A DNA stretch of 64,000 bases from Methylocapsa sp. S129 (GTDB taxonomy: Bacteria > Pseudomonadota > Alphaproteobacteria > Rhizobiales > Beijerinckiaceae): assembly GCF_009765995.1 (NCBI RefSeq), contig NZ_LMUI01000024.1, positions 1 through 64,000 of the forward strand, given 5' to 3'. The notes below the pieces were generated by a model. The model saw only the letters and a program-made list of their open reading frames with translations, ran no database searches and was not told where the DNA came from. Below are positions 57,273 through 64,000 of the stretch, piece after piece. Position numbers and translations under genes: made by a program. The stretch's first letter is position 1. Each line of letters starts with the position of its first letter.

Positions 57273-58679
57273 TCAATACCGGTAATGATCCGCCTTGAAC
57301 GGACCGCTGGCGGGAACGCCGAGATAGTTCGCCTGCTGTTCGGTCATCTTGGTCAGCTTGACGCCGATCTTGTCGAGGTGAAGCGCGGCGACCTTTTCGT
57401 CGAGGTGCTTGGGCAGCGTGTAGACCTTCTTTTCGTAATGGCCCTGCCGCGTCCAAAGCTCGATCTGCGCGAGCGTCTGGTTGGTGAAGGAGGCCGACAT
57501 CACGAAAGAGGGATGGCCGGTCGCATTGCCCAGATTGACGAGACGGCCTTCCGACAACAGAAGGATTTTCTTGCCGTCGGGAAATTCGATTTCGTCGACC
57601 TGCGGTTTGATGTTGTTCCACTTGTAATTGCGCAGGGCTCCGACCTGAATCTCCGAATCGAAGTGGCCGATGTTGCAAACGATGGCGCGGTCGTGCATCG
57701 CGCGCATATGATCGAGCGTGATGACATCGATATTGCCGGTGGCGGTGACGAAAATATCGGCGCGTGGCGCCGCCTCGTCCATGGTGATGACCTCATAGCC
57801 TTCCATCGCCGCCTGCAAAGCACAGATCGGATCGACTTCGGAGACGACGACGCGGCAGCCGGCGTTGCGCAGCGAAGCGGCCGAACCCTTGCCGACATCG
57901 CCAAAGCCAGCGACCATCGCCACCTTGCCGGCCATCATCACATCGGTGCCGCGGCGGATGCCGTCGACGAGCGATTCGCGGCAGCCGTAGAGATTGTCGA
58001 ACTTGGACTTGGTCACGCTGTCGTTGACGTTGATGGCCGGCCACAACAGCTTGCCTTCCTTGGCCATCACATAAAGACGATGAACGCCGGTGGTGGTCTC
58101 CTCGGTCACGCCCTTGATGGCGGCGGCGTTGGCGCCATACCAGCCCGGATGCGATTTGAGGCGGGCTTTGATCGAGGCGAACAGAACTTCCTCCTCCTCG
58201 TTGGAGGCCTTGTCGAGGAAAGCTGTATCGCCCTGTTCGGCGCGTTGGCCAAGATGAATGAGCGCGGTGGCGTCGCCGCCATCGTCAAGAATCATATTGG
58301 GTTGACCGCCGTCGGCCCATTCGAAGATGCGATGGGTGTAATCCCAATAGTCCTTGAGGCTCTCGCCCTTGATGGCGAAGACAGGCGTGCCGGCGGCCGC
58401 GATCGCGGCGGCGGCGTGGTCCTGCGTCGAATAGATGTTGCAGGAGGCCCAGCGCACGTCCGCGCCGAGCGCTTTGAGCGTCTCGATCAGAACGGCGGTC
58501 TGGATCGTCATATGCAGCGAGCCGGCGACTCGCGCGCCTTTTAGCGGTTGGGCCAGCGCATATTCGGCGCGTGTCGCCATCAATCCGGGCATTTCCGTCT
58601 CGGCTATGGCGATTTCCTTGCGCCCCCAGCCGGCCAGATTGAGGTCGGCGACAACAAAATCCTGCGTTTTCCCAGTCAT
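57273..58679 (-). CDS. ahcY: S-adenosylhomocysteine hydrolase
   Basis: A 468-residue adenosylhomocysteinase. It splits SAH into homocysteine and adenosine and keeps methylation going. Signatures are [52 protein letters not shown], the NAD-binding [13 protein letters not shown] and the C-terminal KADHYRY. The length fits the proteobacterial form with the insertion. AGGG lies about 9 nt before the ATG. An inverted repeat 60-85 nt upstream may be its operator. Confidence 0.98.
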   Translation of the reverse strand: MTGKTQDFVVADLNLAGWGRKEIAIAETEMPGLMATRAEYALAQPLKGARVAGSLHMTIQTAVLIETLKALGADVRWASCNIYSTQDHAAAAIAAAGTPVFAIKGESLKDYWDYTHRIFEWADGGQPNMILDDGGDATALIHLGQRAEQGDTAFLDKASNEEEEVLFASIKARLKSHPGWYGANAAAIKGVTEETTTGVHRLYVMAKEGKLLWPAINVNDSVTKSKFDNLYGCRESLVDGIRRGTDVMMAGKVAMVAGFGDVGKGSAASLRNAGCRVVVSEVDPICALQAAMEGYEVITMDEAAPRADIFVTATGNIDVITLDHMRAMHDRAIVCNIGHFDSEIQVGALRNYKWNNIKPQVDEIEFPDGKKILLLSEGRLVNLGNATGHPSFVMSASFTNQTLAQIELWTRQGHYEKKVYTLPKHLDEKVAALHLDKIGVKLTKMTEQQANYLGVPASGPFKADHYRY

Positions 58680-58741
58680 TTTTCAAAACCCTGCGTTTAC
58701 CTCCCCGTTCAATAGCAAGTCGCCTGCGATGAAGCAATAAA

Positions 58742-58763
58742 GATATAAGCAAATGTTTATATC
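58742..58763. promoter_or_regulatory. inverted repeat upstream of ahcY, candidate operator
   Basis: GATATAA and TTATATC are perfect 7-bp inverted repeats separated by 8 nt, 63-84 nt upstream of the ahcY start, in an AT-rich island. ArsR-type SAH regulators (SahR) are known to control ahcY genes in several proteobacteria through such palindromes. Regulator assignment is inference. Confidence 0.5.
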
Positions 58764-59036
58764 GAAGACGCGAGCGCTGGCGACATCCGAGATAGCCATG
58801 CGGAGGCCGCGCGCCTGGCGCGCCAGAAGCCAAGAGAAAAGTTGTTGGCAAACATAGGCTTAGCTGGAATTAGGCAGCGCCCGCGGCGCGCCTGAAAGGC
58901 AAATTAACTGAGAGCGGCTTTGACTGGAGCCGGCGCTCGCGCTACGTCGCGTTGCCTAGGAATTATGCTATAAGCAAGAAACGAGCCGCGCCGTGTTGCG
59001 CAAGTCTGTCCCGTCAAGCGTGAGTTTGTAACCATA

Positions 59037-60608
59037 ATGGCTTTGTCCGCAAAACTCGTGATGCGTCAGGGCCAGTCGATGGTGATGACGCCGCAGCTCC
59101 TGCAGGCGATCAAGCTGTTGCAATTGCCCAATATCGAACTGGCCGCCTATATCGAAAATGAGCTTGAGCGCAATCCTCTGTTGGAGCGCGCCGAGGATTT
59201 TAACCCCTCCGAGCCGGGGAACGAGCCTTCCGCTTTGTTCGAGGGGCCCACGCCCCCGGAGGGCGAGGCGGACTGGGCTTCGCAAGAGTTGGAAACCGAT
59301 GTCGCCGGTCTTGCCCAAAATCTCGGCACGGAACTCGGCAATGCATTCGAATCCGACCGCGCGCCCGCGCCGGCCGAGTTTTGTGCGCCGCCCGAGGGCC
59401 ATGGCCTGTCTGCAACATCCTGGAGCGGCGTGGCGAGCGGCGGATCGGATGGCCTGACCCCCGATCTTGAGGCCTATGCGGCGGCGCAAATCAGCCTTGG
59501 CGACCATCTGGCGCGACAGGCGGCGATCGTTCTGGCCGATCCGGCTGATATGATGATCGCACGCGCCTTGATCGACGCATTGGATGAGGCCGGCTATCTC
59601 ACAGGATCGCTCGGCGACCTCGCCGATCGCCTCGGCGCTCCGCTGGCGCGTCTCGAAACGGTGCTGGCGCGCCTCCAGCAGTTGGAGCCGACCGGCGTTT
59701 TCGCGCGTAATCTCGCTGAATGCCTGTCGCTGCAGTTGATCGAGCGTAATCGATTCGATCCAGCAATGCAGGCGCTCGTCGCCAATCTGCCGCTGCTCGC
59801 CAAACGCGATCACGCCGCTCTGCGCCGACTTTGCGGAGTCGACGACGAAGATCTCGCCGACATGATCGCCGAAATCCGCCGCCTGGAGCCCAAGCCGGGG
59901 CGGCCGTTTGGCGCGCCGCCCGAGCAATTGGCGACCGCTGACGTGTTCGTCGCGCTGGCGCCCGACAATTCCTGGCGCATCGAACTCAATAACGAGGCGT
60001 TGCCGCGCGTGCTCGTCAACGAAAGCTACGCCGCGAACGTCAAGCGCGGCCGAACGAGCGAAGCCGATCGCCTTTTCCTGACGACGAACCTCCAGAACGC
60101 CAATTGGCTGACCAAAAGCCTTGAGCAACGCGCGCGCACGATTTTGAAAGTGGCGAGCGAAATCGTGCGCCGGCAGGACGGCTTTTTCCTCGAGGGCGTT
60201 GTCGGTCTGCGCCCGCTCAATCTCAAGACCGTCGCCGACGCGATCGGCATGCATGAATCGACCGTGTCGCGCGTGACCTCGAACAAATATATCCACACGC
60301 CGCGCGGCCTGTTCGAGATGAAATATTTCTTCTCGACCTCGATCGCCTCGAACGGCGTCGGCGAAGCCCATTCGGCCGAATCAGTGCGCTTCAAGATTAA
60401 GCAAATGATTGACGCTGAGGATCCGAGCGACGTGCTTTCGGACGATGTGATCGTCGCGCGTCTTAAGGTCGCCGACATCGTCATCGCGCGCCGTACGGTG
60501 GCGAAATATCGCGACAGTCTGCGCATTCCCTCGTCCGTCGATCGGCGGCGCGAGAAGATGGCGCCGCCGGTCGCCGCCGGGTCATTCAGGAATTCTTTAA
60601 CGCTATGA
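59037..60608 (+). CDS. rpoN: RNA polymerase sigma-54 factor
   Basis: A 523-residue sigma-54. The activator-binding region I (LVMRQGQSMVMTPQLLQAIK LLQL) is at the N-terminus, an acidic region II follows, and the core-binding and helix-turn-helix regions (IGMHESTVSRVTSNKYI) lead to the RpoN box (ARRTVAKYRD) near the C-terminus. It directs transcription of nitrogen and other specialised genes with enhancer proteins. The ATG at 59037 is the canonical start. It is followed by hpf and ptsN, the usual order, but lptA/lptB genes normally upstream are absent and ahcY lies divergently instead. Confidence 0.98.
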   Translation: MALSAKLVMRQGQSMVMTPQLLQAIKLLQLPNIELAAYIENELERNPLLERAEDFNPSEPGNEPSALFEGPTPPEGEADWASQELETDVAGLAQNLGTELGNAFESDRAPAPAEFCAPPEGHGLSATSWSGVASGGSDGLTPDLEAYAAAQISLGDHLARQAAIVLADPADMMIARALIDALDEAGYLTGSLGDLADRLGAPLARLETVLARLQQLEPTGVFARNLAECLSLQLIERNRFDPAMQALVANLPLLAKRDHAALRRLCGVDDEDLADMIAEIRRLEPKPGRPFGAPPEQLATADVFVALAPDNSWRIELNNEALPRVLVNESYAANVKRGRTSEADRLFLTTNLQNANWLTKSLEQRARTILKVASEIVRRQDGFFLEGVVGLRPLNLKTVADAIGMHESTVSRVTSNKYIHTPRGLFEMKYFFSTSIASNGVGEAHSAESVRFKIKQMIDAEDPSDVLSDDVIVARLKVADIVIARRTVAKYRDSLRIPSSVDRRREKMAPPVAAGSFRNSLTL

Positions 60609-60763
60609 TTCTTCTACAGCTTTATTGATTTTCAACAGCCGCGCCGGCTCGTCTCATTTGACATCGGCGCGCCAGACTCCTAACCCTATGATCACTGTCG
60701 GTCGGTGAGCCGCGCCGGCGGTCGTTGGGGCATTTTCGGACGAATTCGATCGGGGTTCGCGGA

Positions 60764-60847
60764 ATGGAAAATGCAGCTCTCCAGATATTCGGAGACAGCG
60801 TGGGCGCGCCGGCGCCGACCGATTTCAAAATAATCAAAAAGGCGTAA
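60764..60847 (+). CDS. possible 27-residue small ORF upstream of hpf
   Basis: A 27-codon frame (MENAALQIFGDSVGAPAPTD, ending FKIIKKA) stops 6 nt before the hpf start. It has a weak GCGGA upstream of its ATG. It could be a translated leader that couples to hpf, or chance. Codon use is only partly gene-like, so it is a low-confidence call. Confidence 0.3.
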   Translation: MENAALQIFGDSVGAPAPTDFKIIKKA

Positions 60848-60853
60848 CGACGA

Positions 60854-61432
60854 ATGACCTTGCGCGTTTCGGGGAAAAACCTCGCGATCGGAGAATCGCT
60901 TCGCCAACATGTGCTCGACAAGGTCGCCGCGGTGATGGGACGTTATTTCGATGGTCAGATCACCGGCCATGTCGTGATCTCGCCGGAAGGATCGTGGTAT
61001 CGGTCCGATTGTTCGCTGCACCTCAGTTCGGGCATGAATCTTCAGGCCGAAGGCAAGGCGCAGGAGCCTTACGCCAGTTTCGACCAAGCCGCCGACCGAA
61101 TCGAGCGTCGGTTGCGGCGCTACAACAAACGCCTTAAAGAGCGGCACGCGCCGCTCAACGGAGGCGTGGCGCCGGGAGACGCGGCGCGGCCGATGGTCGC
61201 CAATTATCTGATCGAGGCGCCTGACGAAGAGGCGGAAGAAGTACAGGATTTCAGCCCTGTGATTGTCGCGGAAGGATCTGCCTTGCTTAAAAGCCTGTCC
61301 GTGGCCTCCGCTGTCGCCGAACTTGACCTAACCGGCGCGCCTGTCGTGGTTTTTCAGCACGCGGGCAGCGCACGATTGAACGTCGTCTACCGGCGTGGCG
61401 ACGGCGCGATTGGCTGGATCGACCCGCATTGA
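60854..61432 (+). CDS. hpf: ribosome hibernation promoting factor (long form)
   Basis: A 192-residue long-form HPF/RaiA protein. The N-terminal domain (MTLRVSGKNLAIGESLRQHV, FDGQITGHVVISPEG) binds the 30S channel, and the C-terminal domain (PVVVFQHAGSARLNVVYRRG DGAIGWIDP) dimerises 70S into 100S ribosomes. It acts in stationary phase. It lies between rpoN and ptsN as usual; expression may be coupled to both. Confidence 0.96.
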   Translation: MTLRVSGKNLAIGESLRQHVLDKVAAVMGRYFDGQITGHVVISPEGSWYRSDCSLHLSSGMNLQAEGKAQEPYASFDQAADRIERRLRRYNKRLKERHAPLNGGVAPGDAARPMVANYLIEAPDEEAEEVQDFSPVIVAEGSALLKSLSVASAVAELDLTGAPVVVFQHAGSARLNVVYRRGDGAIGWIDPH

Positions 61433-61517
61433 GCGCCGCGGCGCCAAAGATGCAGGGAGAGAATTGTCTGTTCCCTTGGGATAACGGCGCTCATCGAGGA
61501 TCAACCGAGAGAGTTTT

Positions 61518-61982
61518 ATGCCTCTGAACGATATTCTTACCCCAGACGCGGTGATGGCGTCTCTGCGGGTCAACAGTAAGAAACAAGCCCTCCAGGAATT
61601 GAGCGAGCGGGCAGCGGTCATATCGGGACTGGCCGCGCGCGAAATTTTCGACGCGCTTCTGCAGCGCGAGAGGCTGGGCTCGACCGGGGTGGGCGACGGC
61701 ATCGCGATACCCCATGGCAAGCTCGCCAAATGCGGACGCATTTTCGGCGTCTTCGGACGTTTGGAGCGGCCAATTGATTTTGACGCGCTTGATGGCCTGC
61801 CGGTCGATATCGCCTTTCTGCTGATCGCGCCCGAAAACGCCGGCGCCGATCATTTGAAAGCCTTGGCGTTGATTTCGCGCGTATTGCGCGGCCCAGGCCT
61901 GATCGCCAAATTGCGGGCGACCCGCGATCCCTCCGCCATTTTCTCTCTTCTGACGCTGACGCCGACATCCAACGCGGCTTGA
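61518..61982 (+). CDS. ptsN: PTS IIA-like nitrogen-regulatory protein
   Basis: A 154-residue EIIA-Ntr. The phosphorylated histidine is His66 in GVGDGIAIPHGKLAK, and the following DGLPVDIAFLLIAPENAGAD HLKAL is typical. It is the output protein of the nitrogen phosphotransferase chain and affects potassium transport and stress responses. GAGAGAG lies about 5 nt before the ATG. Completes the rpoN-hpf-ptsN set. Confidence 0.96.
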   Translation: MPLNDILTPDAVMASLRVNSKKQALQELSERAAVISGLAAREIFDALLQRERLGSTGVGDGIAIPHGKLAKCGRIFGVFGRLERPIDFDALDGLPVDIAFLLIAPENAGADHLKALALISRVLRGPGLIAKLRATRDPSAIFSLLTLTPTSNAA

Positions 61983-62011
61983 AGCTTTTTCGCGACCGGA
62001 ACCCATTGCCC

Positions 62012-62251
62012 ATGAAAGCGCGCGTGATCGTCACTTTGAAGGGCGGCGTCCTCGATCCGCAAGGCAAGGCGATCGAAGGCGCGCTCAAATCGCTCGGCGT
62101 CGACGGCGTCGCGAGCGTACGCCAGGGCAAGGTTTTCGATATCGAGATCGAAGCCGCGGACCGCGAGGCGGCGCAGCATCGCTTGAGCGCCGCTTGCGAA
62201 AAACTGCTCACCAATACGATTGTCGAGAACTACTCGGTGGAGATCGCCTAA
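62012..62251 (+). CDS. purS: phosphoribosylformylglycinamidine synthase subunit PurS
   Basis: A 79-residue PurS (MKARVIVTLKGGVLDPQGKA, IEGALKSLGVDGVASVRQGK, TNTIVENYSVEIA). It is the small bridging subunit of the three-part FGAM synthase. The ATG at 62012 gives the standard length; an in-frame ATG at 61979 overlaps ptsN. It starts 29 nt after ptsN and 5 nt before purQ, so a shared transcript is likely. Confidence 0.96.
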   Translation: MKARVIVTLKGGVLDPQGKAIEGALKSLGVDGVASVRQGKVFDIEIEAADREAAQHRLSAACEKLLTNTIVENYSVEIA

Positions 62252-62256
62252 AAAAC

Positions 62257-62943
62257 ATGCGCGCCGCCGTCATACTTTTCCCGGGCTCCAATCGCGAAGG
62301 CGATGTCGCTCGCGCGCTGCATCAGGCGAGCGGCGTCAGGCCGCCCATCCTGCGCCACGATGAGGTTGACCTTCCTGCCCGCACGGACCTTGTGGTGCTG
62401 CCCGGCGGGTTCGCTTATGGCGATTATCTGCGTTGCGGCGCGATCGCGGCGCGCGCGCCGATCATGGACGCTGTGCGCGCGCACGCCCGCCGCGGCGGGC
62501 TGGTGCTGGGCGTCTGCAACGGTTTCCAGGTTTTATGTGAAGCGGGCCTGCTGCCCGGCATCCTCATGCGCAATGCGGATCTGCGCTTCATCTGCCGGAT
62601 GCAGCATCTGCGCGTGGAGAATAACCGGACGCGCTATTCGAACGCCTATGCGCTCGGCCAGGTCGTCAAGGTCGCCATCGCCCATGGCGAGGGCAATTAC
62701 GTCGCCGATTCCGCGACCATCGAGCGGCTGGAAGATGCGGGGCGCGTCGCCTTCCGCTATTGCGACGCCGCAGGAAAAGTCGGCGGGCTCGCCAATCCCA
62801 ATGGCTCGACCCATGACATTGCGGGAATCTACAGCGAGGGCTTCAATGTGCTCGGCCTGATGCCGCATCCCGAAAACCTGATCGACCCGCTTATCGGCGG
62901 CGTCGACGGGCGCGGGCTCTTTGCGAGCCTGATGGCGGCTTGA
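62257..62943 (+). CDS. purQ: phosphoribosylformylglycinamidine synthase subunit PurQ
   Basis: A 228-residue class I glutamine amidotransferase. The nucleophile is Cys87 in VLGVCNGFQVLCE, and the catalytic His/Glu lie in MPHPENL near the C-terminus. It supplies ammonia to PurL for the fourth step of purine synthesis. It follows purS by 5 nt. purL, which normally follows, is not in the window after the terminator. Confidence 0.97.
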   Translation: MRAAVILFPGSNREGDVARALHQASGVRPPILRHDEVDLPARTDLVVLPGGFAYGDYLRCGAIAARAPIMDAVRAHARRGGLVLGVCNGFQVLCEAGLLPGILMRNADLRFICRMQHLRVENNRTRYSNAYALGQVVKVAIAHGEGNYVADSATIERLEDAGRVAFRYCDAAGKVGGLANPNGSTHDIAGIYSEGFNVLGLMPHPENLIDPLIGGVDGRGLFASLMAA

Positions 62944-63068
62944 GGCGAGAGAAGACCGCCAAGCAAGATTCTGCCGTTGGCGCGGGTTTGAACGTGACGC
63001 ATCCATCCCTTATGCGACGACAGTTTCCTCACCCGCTGCTTACGAACCGTTCCGCCATCCTCCCGTTG

Positions 63069-63104
63069 ACGGCCGCCGGAATTGCGCCGGCGGCCGTTTC
63101 GTTT
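63069..63104. terminator. intrinsic terminator after purQ
   Basis: A perfect 11-bp stem ACGGCCGCCGG/CCGGCGGCCGT with a 7-nt loop is followed by TTCGTTT. It ends the purQ transcript and, because the gene to the right is convergent, may also serve that one. Confidence 0.85.
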
Positions 63105-63121
63105 CAGCACGGGTCTCGAGA

Positions 63122-63361
63122 TCAGGTCTTCGGAGCGTTCGGGTCGGCGGCGGGGGCCGGCGGCGCGCTCGTGTCGTCTTTGTGATGATGATGGCGATGG
63201 CGATGATGGTGGTGGCGGTGATGTTTGACCGGTGCTGGCGCGGCGTCAGCGGCCGGCGTCTCGGCTGCGGGCGCATCCGGGGCCGGCGCGGCGGTCTGGG
63301 CCATCACGGGGACAATCATCAGCGCGGTTGAAAAACCGAGCGCGGCGATAAGTTTCGTCAT
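63122..63361 (-). CDS. histidine-rich secreted protein
   Basis: A 79-residue protein with a signal peptide (residues 1-21, ending VMA), an Ala/Pro-rich spacer and a dense His/Arg tract (KHHRHHHHRHRHHHHK, residues about 46-61) before an Ala/Pro tail. Such tracts bind Ni, Zn or Cu, so a periplasmic metal buffer or chaperone is a fair guess. GGAG lies about 8 nt before the ATG. Metal and partner are unknown. Confidence 0.75.
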   Translation of the reverse strand: MTKLIAALGFSTALMIVPVMAQTAAPAPDAPAAETPAADAAPAPVKHHRHHHHRHRHHHHKDDTSAPPAPAADPNAPKT

Positions 63362-63619
63362 CTATTTTCTCCGATAGGATTGAGACACGCCCCCGCAGCC
63401 CGGCGCTCTCATAGTCTGCCCGTTGATGAACTGTGCATGAACGACCAAAATTCGCGCCGCGTCGCGCGCCGCCGCGAGTAGGAGCAGCCGTCCTCGCAAG
63501 GCGCGCGTTAGGGCGGCGGTCTCCCGATCAAGCGTATTGCCCCGAATTGGCCAGATACTCGTCTCATTTCCGATCCAATCAGGTCGGAGGCTTGTTTTAC
63601 GCAGCGATGGGAGAGACCA
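63362..63619. other. intergenic stretch between divergent small genes
   Basis: The 258 nt between the histidine-rich protein gene and the DUF1488 gene should hold their promoters. No repeat, hairpin with a T tract or credible gene was seen. Confidence 0.45.
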
Positions 63620-63910
63620 ATGCCGCTCAGTCACATCGATCGCCCTGGCTACGAAACTGCGCGAGGCGTGCATTTTCCTATGATGCACAGCGATAGGACT
63701 GTTCGAGTTCTTGTCCCCCGCGACGTACTTCAGAGCATCCAAAGCTTTTCTCGTGAAGGCGGCGGTTGCCTGGCGCGCTTCGAGGCTCACCGCAAGGAAT
63801 TTGAGGCTGTCGCAAGCGATAAGTTTGAAGGTGGCCCTTCGAAAGTAAGAGTCGAAATTACCAGCGACGATCTGCTCAAGTTCCTCGTTGAAAAGCTAAA
63901 CGCCATCTGA
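63620..63910 (+). CDS. DUF1488-family protein
   Basis: A 96-residue protein. The start MPLSHIDRPGYETARGVHFP, the middle DVLQSIQSFSREGGGCLARF and the later EAHRKEFEAVASDKFEGG match the DUF1488 pattern, a small family common in alphaproteobacteria with no known function. GGGAGAG lies about 4-10 nt before the ATG. Transcribed divergently from the histidine-rich protein gene. Confidence 0.75.
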   Translation: MPLSHIDRPGYETARGVHFPMMHSDRTVRVLVPRDVLQSIQSFSREGGGCLARFEAHRKEFEAVASDKFEGGPSKVRVEITSDDLLKFLVEKLNAI

Positions 63911-64000
63911 TTCAGAATGACAGAACCTAGCTCTCGGCAGGCTTGCGGAGGGCGGCCCCGTCGATAGTCTTGTGATTGCGGCGATGGCGCCCGCATCGTC

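Noticed and set aside
58680-59036. SAM or SAH riboswitch upstream of ahcY
   Set aside because: I could not find the conserved pairing or loop sequences of known classes; only an inverted repeat is clear.

Overview
The window is GC-rich chromosomal DNA of an alphaproteobacterium, most likely order Hyphomicrobiales (Rhizobiales), perhaps near Beijerinckiaceae/Methylocystaceae. This is inferred from gene content and codon use: the rsmI-yraN-gshB-glnD block divergent from a penicillin-binding-protein activator, purS as a separate gene, rpoN-hpf-ptsN, an AapJ-type binding protein, Tad-type pseudopilins and a phasin-free PHA depolymerase. The genus cannot be fixed from the sequence alone. I saw no rRNA, tRNA, CRISPR array or intact insertion sequence.

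0-11 kb: the 5' end of a UDP-glucose dehydrogenase gene, two alpha/beta hydrolases, a DUF2283 protein, lepA, a RelE/Xre toxin-antitoxin pair, a three-gene envelope operon (lipoprotein, L,D-transpeptidase, orphan AapJ-like binding protein), a single-chain double retropepsin-like protease, and a cysteine-synthase-like PLP enzyme. 11-18 kb: a large Lhr-type helicase, a glutathione S-transferase, an intracellular PHA depolymerase and a VOC protein. 18-26 kb: a tightly packed minus-strand operon rsmI-yraN-gshB-glnD-grpE, divergent from the LpoA-like lipoprotein. It joins ribosome modification, glutathione synthesis, nitrogen signalling and chaperone function.

25.7-29 kb is an accessory patch: a frameshifted VOC relic, a 3' relic of a vapC toxin gene, a sulfotransferase, a palindromic repeat, an intact vapBC-type pair with a clear operator, and a membrane HExxH protein. 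29-37 kb: clpB, a cyclic-nucleotide-domain/thioredoxin-reductase-like flavoprotein paired with a UBP-type zinc-finger protein, and uvrB. 37-50 kb: small regulatory and metabolic units. These include an ArsR-SRPBCC fusion with an operator-embedded promoter, a TetR regulator divergent from a membrane protein, a beta-lactamase-like hydrolase, a Tat-exported phosphoesterase, an aldo/keto reductase, a YpfJ-type metalloprotease, a split SRPBCC/ArsR operon, and an MFS/VOC pair.

50-64 kb: an unknown secreted protein, three TadE/TadG-type genes, small secreted proteins, a membrane glycosyltransferase, ahcY, rpoN-hpf-ptsN followed by purS-purQ, a histidine-rich secreted protein and a DUF1488 protein.

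The best candidates for something under-described are the flavoprotein/UBP zinc-finger pair (32.2-34.2 kb), the double retropepsin (7.8-9.3 kb), and the natural comparison between fused (36.9 kb) and split (47.2 kb) ArsR/SRPBCC modules. Several dispersed palindromic repeat families lie in the intergenic spaces.
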